Assembly (NCBI RefSeq): GCF_041295575.1
Contig: NZ_CP160452.1
Coordinates: 2,232,001 to 2,296,000, forward strand
Direction: 5' to 3'
DNA: 64,000 nucleotides
DNA from: Sporosarcina pasteurii
GTDB taxonomy: Bacteria; Bacillota; Bacilli; Bacillales_A; Planococcaceae
Every line of letters begins with the position of its first letter. Within the stretch, counting starts at the first letter, position 1. Shown here one piece after another: positions 28,671 through 39,000 of the stretch. The notes below the pieces were generated by a model, which was not told the origin of the DNA, did not search any database, and was given only the letters and a program-made list of their open reading frames with translations. Position numbers and translations under genes: made by a program.

Positions 28671-28707
28671 CAAAAAAGAGGACGAACTTTTAGTAAGTTC
28701 GTCCTTA
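28671..28707 (-). terminator. intrinsic terminator downstream of the Spo0E-like gene
   Basis: Minus-strand AGGACGAACTT / AAGTTCGTCCT perfect 11-bp stem followed by a T run (forward A run 28672-28677). Between it and the gene end at 28868 are about 160 AT-rich bases in which I see nothing else. Confidence 0.85.
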
Positions 28708-28867
28708 AAAGGGGGAAATGAGAATGTTGCTGTGTTCAATATTAATGTCCCCCAATTTCCCTAAGCTTAAACATCTTTTTTTAAAAAAATTTATTTTTAT
28801 TTATTTTTGCAAGGCTAAATTCATTTTAGTATTCGGCATATGCTTCCGTCCTTTGTAAACAACGCGT

Positions 28868-29026
28868 TCACCGCAATGAATCTTTGTCGCTTTCTAACTC
28901 ATTTAGGAGTATATCTAGCTTTCTGCTTAAGTCTATCGTCTCTCGTGAAGAAAAACCTTTCTGATTTGCAGTGATAATCATTGCCACTCGCAACTGTTCG
29001 ATTTCATCCATTAGATTCTGTCTCAT
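28868..29026 (-). CDS. Spo0E-like aspartyl-phosphate phosphatase
   Basis: A 52-residue helical protein: ATG at 29026 preceded by GGAGGGG, reading MRQNLMDEIEQLR and later SRETIDLSRKLDILLNEL. The S-x-x-[TL]-x-x-x-S-x-x-L-D motif is the signature of the Spo0E family, small two-helix phosphatases that dephosphorylate Spo0A~P and so delay sporulation. The length is short but normal for the Spo0E-like subgroup (YisI, YnzD types of about 55 residues). A plausible sigma-A promoter lies upstream at 29121-29149. It is near a PAS histidine kinase and an MhqR-like gene; spo0E, kinD and mhqR cluster similarly in B. subtilis. Confidence 0.88.
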   Translation of the reverse strand: MRQNLMDEIEQLRVAMIITANQKGFSSRETIDLSRKLDILLNELESDKDSLR

Positions 29027-29120
29027 ACGAACCCCTCCATCGATAAAATGAGGTGTTTATTATTTCATAAAGAACAAAAGAATCCTTCCTACTTCTGATA
29101 AATCTAAAATCTTTGTTAAT

Positions 29121-29149
29121 ATTGTATCGACTATAATGATTTTACGCAA
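29121..29149 (-). promoter_or_regulatory. candidate sigma-A promoter of the Spo0E-like gene
   Basis: Minus strand TTGCGT (29149-29144), 17 bases, TACAAT (29126-29121), about 95 bases before the start codon. Confidence 0.5.
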
Positions 29150-29229
29150 TAGCTGTTTTCGTTTAGAATAATAATTGAATGAAAGTAAGAGATGTTTTAT
29201 TCGCCTACTCTACAGAAGGAGGAATTGGT

Positions 29230-29928
29230 ATGTTAAAAAAATCATATTTATTTTCAACTTTACTTATTGCAATGCTCATTTTAGCTGCCTGTGGCAATAC
29301 TGGTGATAACAATGATCCAGATGTTGAAAACGAGACAGGTACAGCACCTAATGAGGAAGTAGAAAAACATGAAGATACCGAAAAACAGGATGAGGATGTT
29401 TCAGATGAGCTTGAGAATGACGAAAAGGCTGCTGAAAATGACGAGAACGTGGAAGATTCTGTTGAAAATGAAAAACCACAATCAAACGACTTTTTAACGA
29501 TAGCAGAACAAGTAGATAGCGATGCACAAGATTTTTCAATGTATATCTTACCTGAATATACACTAACGAGTGAGGAACCAGGGAGAGATTCTTTATACTT
29601 AACTGAAGATGGTCAAATCTTTATGAGAATCGAAACATTACCTGCTGATGAAGAAACTTATACGTATCTAAAAGAAAATACAATTACAACGCTAGAAGCG
29701 ACTAGTAGCGGGAGTACACCAACTGAATTGACAGATGAAAACTTCTTACCGCAAGGCGCTCATATTGAAAATGCCGTTGGATACACAGTGACTACAGCAG
29801 AAGGGATTGTAACTGGTATCGTATTTGAACGTAATGACTTGCTCGTTCGTCTAACGATTTTCGATACACAAGAAGGCCTCTATTTCTCTGACTTTTTAAA
29901 AATGGGTGAAACGGTCGTAAAAAAATAA
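29230..29928 (+). CDS. hypothetical lipoprotein with acidic linker
   Basis: A 232-residue secreted lipoprotein: signal peptide with lipobox LILAAC near residue 19, a very acidic D/E/N-rich linker (about 25-90), then a folded domain of about 140 residues (FLTIAEQVDSDAQDFSMY to the C-terminus) with predicted beta strands. GAAGGAGG lies eight bases before the ATG at 29230; the longer frame from 29179 lacks a ribosome-binding site and would bury the signal peptide. Not recognised. Followed by a terminator. The long acidic spacer suggests the domain projects through the cell wall. Confidence 0.78.
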   Translation: MLKKSYLFSTLLIAMLILAACGNTGDNNDPDVENETGTAPNEEVEKHEDTEKQDEDVSDELENDEKAAENDENVEDSVENEKPQSNDFLTIAEQVDSDAQDFSMYILPEYTLTSEEPGRDSLYLTEDGQIFMRIETLPADEETYTYLKENTITTLEATSSGSTPTELTDENFLPQGAHIENAVGYTVTTAEGIVTGIVFERNDLLVRLTIFDTQEGLYFSDFLKMGETVVKK

Positions 29929-29957
29929 AGACAATCTGTTTCATTTAAAGTATAGCA

Positions 29958-29996
29958 CAAAAAGACTGTAGACAATTTTTTGTCCACAGTCTTTTT
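29958..29996 (+). terminator. terminator of the acidic lipoprotein gene
   Basis: AAAAAGACTGT(a)GACAA / TTGTC(c)ACAGTCTTTTT stem, symmetric enough to work on both strands. Confidence 0.85.
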
Positions 29997-30052
29997 ATTT
30001 TCAATTTTTAAGAATGCTAAAATGTTATGTTTGCATCATTACCATTTTCAAC

Positions 30053-30092
30053 AAAAAAACGTAGGCACTCTATGATGAGTTTCCACGTTTTA
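30053..30092 (-). terminator. terminator of mhqR-like gene
   Basis: Minus-strand AAACGTG...ACTC / GAGT...TACGTTT hairpin followed by TTTTTTG, overlapping the gene's stop at 30090. Confidence 0.75.
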
Positions 30093-30533
30093 TTTTGATA
30101 AGTCTTTGACTGACAATCCGAGTTTTTTTACTAAATGAATCGCTGCTTCTTGCTCTTCAACATTTAAGCCAGCCATTAACTCTTCTATTTTTTTTGCATG
30201 CTCAGGAAAGATGGATTCGACCAACGATACCCCTTTATCTGTAATCGATATATACGTGACCCGCTTATCTTCTTCACAAAAAACCCGTCGTAAAAAACCT
30301 TTCTCTTCCAATCTATTGACAACATAGGTCATTGAACCACTACGAAGTAAAATTTTTTGCCCGATTTTTTGGATTGGTTGTTGACCTCTATGATGAAGAA
30401 GTTCAAGAACCCCAAATTCTGTCGGATTCAGCCCATACTGTTCAATTAGCTTATGAGATTCTTCTAATATTACTTTGCTCGCCCTTGAAAGCACGATAAA
30501 TAACTTGAGCGCACGCTCTCTATCCTGCGTCAT
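30090..30533 (-). CDS. MarR-family repressor, MhqR-like
   Basis: A 147-residue winged-helix regulator. LNPTEFGVLELLHHRGQQPIQKIGQKILLRSGSMTYVV (in part) forms the DNA-binding region, with the wing EDKRVTYISITDKG. It resembles B. subtilis MhqR (YkvE), repressor of catechol and quinone detoxification genes, which is also beside a sporulation kinase gene (kinD). No mhq-type dioxygenase is in this window, so the regulon here is unknown. ATG at 30533 follows GAAGGTG. There are few cysteines (one), so a thiol switch is possible but not evident. Confidence 0.82.
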   Translation of the reverse strand: MTQDRERALKLFIVLSRASKVILEESHKLIEQYGLNPTEFGVLELLHHRGQQPIQKIGQKILLRSGSMTYVVNRLEEKGFLRRVFCEEDKRVTYISITDKGVSLVESIFPEHAKKIEELMAGLNVEEQEAAIHLVKKLGLSVKDLSK

Positions 30534-30615
30534 TTTTTCACCTTCTATAAGTCTGTATGTCCTTCATAGTATATCGGATAGAGAACACCCTTGTCAAAAT
30601 AGCTTATTATTCCTT

Positions 30616-32046
30616 TTATTTTGTAACTATTTCGTTTTTTTCTCCCTCCGGAATCCTCTTATCTGTTTCAATAATCGGAAACGCAAGGATGAATTTCGTT
30701 CCTTTCCCCAATTCACTAGTAACTGAAATGGTTCCCCCATGATCCTCTACAGTTTTTAAAACGAAGGGCAATCCTAGTCCTGTACCCGAAGAACGCGTCG
30801 TAAAATAAGGCATGAATATTTGCTTCAAATGATTTTCATCGATGCCCTTTCCCGTATCTTCTATAACAATATTTATTTTATTCTGTCCGGATTTTTTAGT
30901 GTATATGGACAAAGTTCCACCTGGTTGCATAGCTTCCAATCCATTTTTCAATAAATTTAGCAGAACTTGTTTTAATTTTCCTTCCTCTCCCAGAAGATAA
31001 GGCTCTCCTCCGAAATCAAAATTTTGTACGATCATAATACTTTCCAAAGTTGCTTTTGGATAAATTACACGAATAATATCCGAAAGAAGCGTGTTCACGG
31101 AAATATTTTCTTTTTCAAATGATGAAGGTTTCGACAAAAATAACATCTCACTTAATATTAACTCCATCCTTTGAATTTCATCATCTATGACATTTAAATA
31201 ATTTAACGTCTCCTCACTTGCAGTAGCTTTTAATAATTGAGTAAATCCTTTAAGCGTCGTGATCGGATTTCGAATTTCATGTGCGATACTTGCAGCAAGT
31301 TGGCCAACTTCTAATAATGAACCTTTATGTGCCAATTGTTGCTTGAGCATCGTCTTTTCGGTATGATCAGTTATTTTCGTTAAGGTTAGATTCGTCTCGT
31401 CATCTTTAAAAGATGCGATTTTGTAATAGCGGATATGTTCCGATGGATGAATATATTGCTGTATCGTTTCAATATGTCCATCTTCTGCTACTTGTTGCTT
31501 ATACTTCTCTATATTCAGCGTTTTCTCCGAGAATAATTCCAGAACATGATCGATTGTTCCCCCAATAAAATGTTCGTGTGGAACATCAAAAAGTTCATGG
31601 GATAACTCATTCATATCTTTAATAATTCCCTCTTGATCACTGATAATAAATAAGCTATCAGATTGTATAAATGAACTTCCCCAATGAATATCCAATCTTT
31701 TTTTATTGATTAAAGATAAGTCGAAAAGCATAATCATACTACTAGCTGATTCATCATAAAGAACACTTACTCTCACAGAACATTGGTCTTTTTGCAATTT
31801 CATTTGTAAATCAAGAGTCATTCTTTTTTTATCACTTATTTGTGTTAACATGTCGTTCATTGTAAGTAATGATTGATCTGCAATCACATTTTTCATATTA
31901 CTTTGTTTACCGATTCCAAAACTCTCTATAAATCGATCATTCGCCTGATAAATCGTGCCACTCAGATCGACAACCGCTAATGGTTTATTTACATCTTTTA
32001 AGAGAAATTGAATGTCTTCATTTATTTGTGTTTTTTCTAATGTCAA
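30616..32046 (-). CDS. cytosolic PAS-domain sensor histidine kinase (sporulation-kinase type)
   Basis: A 476-residue kinase with no membrane segments. N-terminal region carries two PAS-like domains (about 10-120 and 130-230), then a HisKA domain with the phosphorylated His in SIAHEIRNPITTLKGFTQLLK (in part, near residue 258), and a HATPase domain with N-box LLNLLKNGLEAM, G1 EDTGKGI and G2 GTGLGLPF. This layout and the sequence of the H-box match sporulation kinases (KinA-E) that feed the Spo0F/Spo0A relay. No response regulator is adjacent, as usual for orphan sporulation kinases. The frame is open to 32100, but AGGAGG followed by seven bases and TTG sets the start at 32046. Confidence 0.87.
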   Translation of the reverse strand: MTLEKTQINEDIQFLLKDVNKPLAVVDLSGTIYQANDRFIESFGIGKQSNMKNVIADQSLLTMNDMLTQISDKKRMTLDLQMKLQKDQCSVRVSVLYDESASSMIMLFDLSLINKKRLDIHWGSSFIQSDSLFIISDQEGIIKDMNELSHELFDVPHEHFIGGTIDHVLELFSEKTLNIEKYKQQVAEDGHIETIQQYIHPSEHIRYYKIASFKDDETNLTLTKITDHTEKTMLKQQLAHKGSLLEVGQLAASIAHEIRNPITTLKGFTQLLKATASEETLNYLNVIDDEIQRMELILSEMLFLSKPSSFEKENISVNTLLSDIIRVIYPKATLESIMIVQNFDFGGEPYLLGEEGKLKQVLLNLLKNGLEAMQPGGTLSIYTKKSGQNKINIVIEDTGKGIDENHLKQIFMPYFTTRSSGTGLGLPFVLKTVEDHGGTISVTSELGKGTKFILAFPIIETDKRIPEGEKNEIVTK

Positions 32047-32274
32047 CTTCAAACCTCCTACCCCCTTTTTAAAACAATATGAGGAATATTGATAAATCAT
32101 GCGGAAAGCTCAAATTTGTCCAAGAGATATTCACTTCAGATTATTCCACAGATTACCATTTATGTGTATAGGCCAAAAGAACCCTCAAATATTCATCAGA
32201 CTCTGAATCTTTACACTCTTTAAAATTATAACAAATTTAGCCGATATTTAAAACCGAAATAACTATATAATACA

Positions 32275-32305
32275 AAAAAGCCCTAGCAAAATATTTCGCT
32301 AGGAC
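32275..32305 (-). terminator. terminator of terC-ktrD
   Basis: Minus-strand GTCCTAGCG...TGCTAGGGC hairpin followed by TTTTTTG, 56 bases after the ktrD stop. Confidence 0.82.
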
Positions 32306-32361
32306 CCGATATCCTGATATAAAGGCCAATCATTTATTATATTGTAGAATGTTGTCCACAA

Positions 32362-33714
32362 TCATCCAATGATGACTCTTTCTTTCGGATAATGATAATG
32401 CGGTTTTTGGGTTCTTCCTCCTAATGTAAATAAAAATGATATTAATCCAACTCTTCCAATAAACATCAGGACCATGATTATAATTTTTCCGGTTATCGAT
32501 AGTTCAGATGTAATCCCAAGTGACATGCCACAAGTCCCGAAAGCTGAAGTAATTTCAAATAACAGTGCATGTGCTGGTAACGTAGGCTCGGTAACGAGAA
32601 GGACAACAACCGCAATTAACACCATCAGTCCTGCCAAGAGAATAACAGCGTAAGACCTAAAGACATCTACTATTTTTATTTGTCGATGAAAAACATGAAT
32701 GACTTCTTGTCCACGCGCAAAACTAATGAGAAACAATACAGCAATTGCAAGGGTCGTCGTCCTTATACCGCCCCCCACTGAACTGGGAGACGCACCGATA
32801 AACATTAAGCTGCTAATCAAAATGTCCGTTGCGTTACTAAATTGCGTGACATCAAATGTCGTTAACCCCGCAGAACGTGAGGAAACTGAATGGAATAGCG
32901 CAGTAAAAACTTTTTCATGCCATGCCATCCCCTTGAACGAATTCATTGATTCTAAAATAAAAATCATTACTGCACCAAATACAAGTAAAAACCCGAATGT
33001 TACAGTGGTAATTTTAGTGAATAATGAAAAACGAAAGTTCTTCCTTTTATTTCTTGAAAAATAGTATCTCACTTCTGCTAAAACGGGAAATCCGATGGCT
33101 CCTAAAACAATTAGAATCATCGTACAAATTTGAATAAAGTAATCATTGAAATATGGCTGTAACGAGGCATTATCAAGTGAAAAACCAGCATTTGTTGTTG
33201 CGGACACAGCCATAAACAAGCCATTAAGGAAAGCCTCACCAAATGTTTCAAAATCATTTAGAATATAAACCGTAAATATAAGGCCGCCGACTAACTCAAT
33301 CGTAAAAATTAGTTGGACAATTTGACGAATAAGTTGAACGATTCCTGCAAGTTCATACTGATTATGATCCGCCATCATTAACTGACGTTCACGCAATCCG
33401 ATTCGTTTCTTAATCATTAACCAAAAAAATGTCCCGAGCGACATGACCCCGATTCCACCAAGTTGCAACACAACCATGAGCATTGCAATCCCGAAAGATG
33501 TATAGGTATCACCAATACTTATCGGCGTTAGCCCTGTGACGCTTACAGCACTTACAGCCGTAAATACACTGTCAATAAACTTCACTTCTATACCTGGCTT
33601 ATAAACACCTGGTAAATTAAGGAGAAAGAAGGAGAAAGCAATCGCAAGAAAATAATAAAACACAAGTATTTGCACTGCTGTAAATCTTTTAATTGCTTCC
33701 CGTGGATACTTCAT
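32362..33714 (-). CDS. ktrD: KtrD-like potassium translocating subunit
   Basis: A 450-residue TrkH/KtrB-family membrane protein that forms the K+ (and Na+) conducting dimer gated by a KtrA/C ring. Four M1-P-M2 repeats are visible with their filter regions: VSVTGLTP (near residue 60), TTNAGFS (near 170), SRSAGLTT (near 285) and GTCGMSLG (near 395), each with the key glycine. The frame opens at 33741, but AAGGAGGAG lies before the ATG at 33714. Only 30 bases separate it from terC upstream, so it is probably on the same riboswitch-controlled transcript. Its likely gating partner is KtrC at 13040-13699. Confidence 0.92.
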   Translation of the reverse strand: MKYPREAIKRFTAVQILVFYYFLAIAFSFFLLNLPGVYKPGIEVKFIDSVFTAVSAVSVTGLTPISIGDTYTSFGIAMLMVVLQLGGIGVMSLGTFFWLMIKKRIGLRERQLMMADHNQYELAGIVQLIRQIVQLIFTIELVGGLIFTVYILNDFETFGEAFLNGLFMAVSATTNAGFSLDNASLQPYFNDYFIQICTMILIVLGAIGFPVLAEVRYYFSRNKRKNFRFSLFTKITTVTFGFLLVFGAVMIFILESMNSFKGMAWHEKVFTALFHSVSSRSAGLTTFDVTQFSNATDILISSLMFIGASPSSVGGGIRTTTLAIAVLFLISFARGQEVIHVFHRQIKIVDVFRSYAVILLAGLMVLIAVVVLLVTEPTLPAHALLFEITSAFGTCGMSLGITSELSITGKIIIMVLMFIGRVGLISFLFTLGGRTQKPHYHYPKERVIIG

Positions 33715-33744
33715 TTTTAAACTCCTCCTTCCGCCACCCATTCT

Positions 33745-34506
33745 TTACCTTACTCGTTTCTTACGAACTTTCCTTACACCACTTAAATATCCTCGCAGTG
33801 CAATTCCTACCAATACAATCCAAAATGTCGATTTCCAAAGAGTAGAATGCGGAAATGCTGTATCAATAATCTGAAGCTTTTCATGGGATAAAGTAAGGAC
33901 AACTAATTTAACGCCTACCCATCCTACAATAAGAAATGCAGCCGTTTCAAGTGTTGGGTATTTTTCCAACAACACAACAAATTGCCTAGCAGCAAATCTC
34001 ATAATGATAAGACCGACAATCCCACCGAGTAACATCACAGAAAACTGTCCACCATTAATACCACCAATATCGAAATCCCCTAATTCTGGTAGAGTAACTG
34101 CAAGTGCAACGGCAGCTAACATAGAATCAAGCGCAAACGCTATATCTGCCAACTCTACTTTCAAAACTGTCATCCAAAAACCTGATTTTTTGCCTTGCTT
34201 AACCGTTGCATCATTATGATTATTTTTTCTTTGGTCAATAATATTTTTAATAGATATGAACAATAAATATGCTGCACCGAGTGCTTGAATTTGCCATATA
34301 TCTACTAAGAAAGTAATCATAAATAACGCGGCAAATCGAAATACAAATGCACCTAATAAACCATAAAACAAAGCTTTTCTTTGTTGAACCTTCGGTAAAT
34401 GTTTTACCATAACAGCCATGACGACTGCGTTATCTGCTGCGAGTAATCCTTCTAGTATAATCAGGACGACAAGCACCCATGCGTATTCTAATAATATTGC
34501 TTCCAC
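33745..34506 (-). CDS. TerC-family membrane protein (YkoY/MeeY-like)
   Basis: A 253-residue membrane protein with about seven to eight hydrophobic segments. The TerC signatures LEGLLAADNAVVMAVMV (near residue 18) and KVELADIAFALDSMLAA (near 115), each with metal-linked acidic residues, are intact. B. subtilis YkoY is a TerC protein associated with manganese export and metalation of secreted enzymes, and its gene is controlled by a yybP-ykoY riboswitch; the same element is upstream here. ATG at 34506 has a weak GGAGG-like site in AGGAGGAATCAATTAG. Likely lowers cytosolic Mn2+. Confidence 0.92.
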   Translation of the reverse strand: MEAILLEYAWVLVVLIILEGLLAADNAVVMAVMVKHLPKVQQRKALFYGLLGAFVFRFAALFMITFLVDIWQIQALGAAYLLFISIKNIIDQRKNNHNDATVKQGKKSGFWMTVLKVELADIAFALDSMLAAVALAVTLPELGDFDIGGINGGQFSVMLLGGIVGLIIMRFAARQFVVLLEKYPTLETAAFLIVGWVGVKLVVLTLSHEKLQIIDTAFPHSTLWKSTFWIVLVGIALRGYLSGVRKVRKKRVR

Positions 34507-34539
34507 TTTCTAATTGATTCCTCCTATGAATTCAAAATA

Positions 34540-34678
34540 AAAAAGACCCTCACCTAATAAAGGCAAAGGTCTCGCAAAGTCGGAATTCAGTACTGCAAAT
34601 TTCGGCTATCATAACCGATGGCAAAGCCATGTATTGACGATTATGAAATAGGTTTCCCTAATGCTACTCCCCTTTGAC
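34540..34678 (-). ncRNA. yybP-ykoY manganese riboswitch
   Basis: On the minus strand the leader of terC begins the aptamer with AAGGGGAGTAGC (34677-34663 region) and closes it with CGAGACCTTTGCC (near 34575-34563), the two hallmark segments of the yybP-ykoY class. The 3' arm then forms a terminator hairpin AGACC...GGTCT followed by TTTTTT (34573-34538). In this class Mn2+ binding stabilises the aptamer and prevents termination, switching on the downstream gene. Confidence 0.92.
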
Positions 34679-34722
34679 ATGCTGTGTCAAAAGTTATTAA
34701 GTTATTGGATGCTTTTGCCTAT

Positions 34723-34731
34723 ATTATATCA
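34723..34731 (-). promoter_or_regulatory. extended -10 promoter of the riboswitch-terC-ktrD transcript
   Basis: TGATATAAT read on the minus strand (34731-34723); no strong -35 is seen 17 bases upstream. Transcription would begin near 34716, about 40 bases before the aptamer. Confidence 0.5.
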
Positions 34732-34757
34732 TTTTCAGTATAAATGTATATAAAAAA

Positions 34758-35846
34758 TTAATTTATTTTTATATGAAATTCAGGATTCCCCTTATTTTTA
34801 TTATAGAAAGCAGTCATCGTTGGGATAGATTGTATAAAATCTGCACATTCAATTCCACTAGGGGCCAGCAGCTGTTGAGCAATCGTCGTATCAAATGTAG
34901 CGTTCCATGTTAAATAGTCAATTGTCTCTACTTCAACCCCTAACTTTTGCTGTAACTTTGTCGATGACAGGCCTTTTTCAGCTAGAATGCGTGGCACTCT
35001 GCCTTTTGGTTTTTTTCCGGTTAGTTCGAATACCATCGCTCGGTAAACATCTTCAATCAAATGGGGAGCTGGATCTGTTAAATGAATGGTTTTCCCCAAT
35101 GCTTCGTGAATTTTTGATAGATAGACGGTTGCATTAATAATATAGTCAATCGGCACAACGTTTATGCACGCCTCTGTTTTTCCTACATAAGGAATCAATG
35201 GTAACCACTTTAAACGATCAATCATATTCATAAAAAAGTATGGACCGTCAAATTTGATTGTTTCTCCCGTTACCGAATGCCCCCTCACGATTCCAGGACG
35301 AATAACTGTTAAAGGGATATGTGCTTTAAGGGACTCAACTAACAATTCTGCTTCAAACTTCGTTTCCTCATAATGATTTTTAAATGCAATCGGACGGATT
35401 AACTCCGTCTCCAATAATACCCCTTCCCGCTTCCCAGCCACATAAGCCGTACTAAAATACAGATACCGCTCGATTGAAGGATGATTTTGGATGAACTCAT
35501 TCACATTCTTCGTCCCATCCACATTTACTTTCCAAGCAATTTCTGCTTTTACAGCAAGATCATAGATGGCAGCAAGATGCCAAACAGTTAGATGTTCTGT
35601 GTTCAATCGATGAACGATAGACTGTTTGATATTCAGATTAGGTTTAGATATATCCCCTTCTATCAATTCAAATGGCACGTAAATTTGTACTTCTTTCATA
35701 ATTGATTTGATTTTTGATTTTGCAAGTAAAACTTGCTCTTCTTGAACCAATAAATAAATCTTCACGACTTCTTCTTGACGTAATAATTCTTTAATTAATT
35801 CAGAGGCAATAAAACCAGGAAATCCAGTGAAAAAATGTATTCTCAT
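34758..35846 (-). CDS. NAD(P)-dependent SDR, thioester-reductase-like (NAD_binding_4)
   Basis: A 362-residue extended short-chain dehydrogenase. N-terminal nucleotide motif TGFPGFIASELI (near residue 7), VWHLAAIYDL near 93, STAYVAGKREG near 135, and the catalytic YEETKFEAE (Tyr-x-x-x-Lys) near 160 match the male-sterility / carboxylic-acid-reductase R-domain type family. It lacks carrier or adenylation domains, so it stands alone. The C-terminal third is variable. ATG at 35846 follows GAGGAGGG. Substrate unknown; reduction of acyl or sugar intermediates is possible. Monocistronic. Confidence 0.82.
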   Translation of the reverse strand: MRIHFFTGFPGFIASELIKELLRQEEVVKIYLLVQEEQVLLAKSKIKSIMKEVQIYVPFELIEGDISKPNLNIKQSIVHRLNTEHLTVWHLAAIYDLAVKAEIAWKVNVDGTKNVNEFIQNHPSIERYLYFSTAYVAGKREGVLLETELIRPIAFKNHYEETKFEAELLVESLKAHIPLTVIRPGIVRGHSVTGETIKFDGPYFFMNMIDRLKWLPLIPYVGKTEACINVVPIDYIINATVYLSKIHEALGKTIHLTDPAPHLIEDVYRAMVFELTGKKPKGRVPRILAEKGLSSTKLQQKLGVEVETIDYLTWNATFDTTIAQQLLAPSGIECADFIQSIPTMTAFYNKNKGNPEFHIKIN

Positions 35847-35931
35847 ATTGTCCCTCCTCTTCGCAACGAAAAGATGCATTACCCATCCTCACATAGAATA
35901 TTAAAACTATTTTAATTATAGCCGTAAACAA

Positions 35932-35980
35932 GAAAAAGTAGAAGACGAGATTTTGCTAATCTCATCCTCTACTTTTAAAA
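35932..35980. terminator. terminator of the RND pump gene
   Basis: A long imperfect stem with arms AAAGTAGAaGACGAGATT and AATCTCaTCcTCTACTTT. Read on the minus strand it is followed by T-rich sequence; it can also act on the plus strand. Confidence 0.75.
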
Positions 35981-36034
35981 ATGCATCCAATTTATTTTCA
36001 GACTTATTGCGGTGAAGTTTTTATTGGCACTGAA

Positions 36035-39000
36035 TCACGATTGGCCTTGCACGTTCTTTTTTCTCGTTTCTTTATCAAATAAACTATACATGACGGGAAC
36101 GACATAGAGCGTTAATAATGTTGAACTGATTAATCCACCAATAACCGCAATCCCCATCGGCTGGTTCATCTCTGTTCCCTCTCCAATGCCTAAAGCAAGC
36201 GGCAATAAACCAAGAATCGTTGTGAGGGCAGTCATTAAAATTGGACGCACACGATTTCGAACGGACACGATAATCGCATCATACGAAGATACCCCTTTTT
36301 CTTTTTGTTGATTGATATAATCAACTAAAACGATTCCGTTGTTCACGACAATCCCGACAAGCACTAAAACACCAATAATTGCCGTCACACTAATCGGCGT
36401 ATTTGTAGCAAATAAACCGAGGGCTACCCCGATGACCATTAAAGGAACAGAAAAGATAATGACAAATGGATACTTAAATGATTCAAACTGTGCAGCCATC
36501 ACAATATAAACAAGAATCACAGCTAGTATAAGGGCTAGCATCATATCATAGACAGCACTTTCAAAAAGCTCCCGATCACCACCGAAAGAGACGTCAATTT
36601 CCTTTGGTAAGTCAATTCTCTCGATGATCTCGTTCACCTTTTTGGTCATTTGTCCTAATGATTCTGTTGAAACGTATTTTACATCGAATGTCACCGAATG
36701 GGCTTGATCGACTCGTTGAATCGCAACTGGACCATCTGTAATACTGATGTTGGCAACTGAATCGAGCGTTACAAATTCACCTGTTTGCGTGCGTAATTTT
36801 AGTTTTTTCAACTGTTCAATACTATTTCTATCTCGTTCATCATATTGAACAAATACATCGATCACTTCATCCTTCTCACCAATAATTTGCGTGGCTAATT
36901 GCCCCCTTGTGATATGGTTAATTGATTGGGCAATTTGATAAGGAGCGAGGCCTTGTTCTTCAGCTTTCACTCTGTTCACATCAATTTTTATTTCTTCAAC
37001 TGTATTTTGAATTGTATTCGATACTTCTTGTACGGTATTTAATGCTTCAAGCTCTTCATTCAATTCAATAACCGCATCATGTAAACGTTCTTCATCTATA
37101 TCTTTGAGCGAAAAGGAGAGCACATTCGGAGATGAACCTGAAGCTGTTTGTAAATTAAAACTTACTTCAGCATCGTCAAGAATGGCATCCAAGACTTTCG
37201 GTTGAACAGCATCTACAAATTCGAAGATTGAACGATTACGATCCGCCAGCGGAAGTAACTTTACATACACTTCTCCCCTTGCGGCATTTGAAGTCCCTTG
37301 CGCTAACCCCTCTTGTGTACCGCCTACTAAACTCACATAGACTTCCACATCATCTTGTTTTTTCAATTCAGCTTCAATTTTTTTCATCACTTCATCAGTA
37401 GCTGATGGTGATGAACCATTTGGAAGTTTCACGGCAACACTAACGAACCCTTCATCTGTTGCCGGTAAAAACTCCGTACCCACTTTATTTAAACCTAGAC
37501 CGCTTAAAACAAGCATCACAACTGTAATACTTAAGACAATCAATCGATGGCGTAGCGCCCATTTCACTGAACGTGTAAACCTATTTAATGGTTTAGAACG
37601 ACGGCGTCTCGCTTCAATATTTATTTTCGGTGCTTTTAACATATGCCCCGCCATCATGGGCACAACCGTCAATGCGACAATGAGCGAAGCAAATAAACTA
37701 AACGATATCGTCAGCGCAAACTCCGTAAAAATTTCACCGATGAGCCCACTTATAAAGATAACGGGTACAAAAACAGCGAGCGTTGTTAATGTCGATGCAG
37801 TAATCGCTCCACCTACTTCTTTTGCCCCTTCATACGCTGCTAGTTTTGGCTTCTTTCCCATCGCTAAATGGCGCTCTATATTTTCAATCACGACAATTGC
37901 GTTATCTACTAACATTCCAATCCCTAGCGCTAGTGCACCTAGCGTCATAATATTAAGTGAAAAATCCGCAAAGAACATCATGACAAATGTAACAATCACC
38001 GAATAGGGGATTGCAATTCCGATGATAATTGGACTTTTAATTCCTTTTAAGAAAAAGAACAATACCAGCATTGCAAAGATGCCACCTAATAGGAGTGTTT
38101 GGCCGATATTTCCAATCGCCAATTGAATATAATCACCTTGGTCAAACAAAATATCTGCAGCGACATCTTTAAACGCCTCTGTTGCAAGTAAGTCTTCCAG
38201 CGCATCTTTAAAAGCCGTAGACACATCCGCCGTGTTTGCACCTGATTCCTGCAACACAGACATTAAAACAGCCTGCTCCTCATTTGCACGGGTAATCGTA
38301 GAAGATGTTGCTTCTTTTAACGTAACTTTTCCTATATCTTGAATGTAAACTTTTTCCCCATTGAGAGGATTGGTCCTAATTGGTAGTTTTTTAATATCAT
38401 CCACCGAAGTTAACATACTGACAATCCGTGTTGTCAATTGTTTTTTATCACCTGTTTCAATGGGTTCCCCGGGCATTGACACATGATTCGCTTGAATGAC
38501 TTGTACAATGTCTTCCTGCACAAGGCCGTATTCTTCTAATTTTTTCTCATTGAGTGTAATTTGAACTTCCTCTATCAATTCACCCGAAACCGTTACACTT
38601 GCTACGCCTTCCGTCCGCCGTAACTCTTGTTCTAAGGATTCAGCTAACGTTCGGATATCCACTTGCTCTGTCTCGGCACGTAAAGATAGCTGAATCACGG
38701 GAAATTGTGAGGGGTCAAACTTCATAAATCGCGGTGCATTTGCTCCATCTGGAACAGGCACATGATCGATACGTTGCATCACATCCATTTGGATATCATC
38801 AATTTTAGTCGACCAGTCGAACATGAGAAAAATAAAATTTGAACCTTCTTGTGAAGATGACTGCATCGTTTTTAAACCTGGTGAGGTTGATAAACTCTTC
38901 TCTAATGGTTTTGTCAGCTTCTCATTTACTTCTATCGGAGAAGCCCCTGGATAACTTGTTACAACGACCGCAACAGGCGGGTTTAATTCTGGGATTAATG

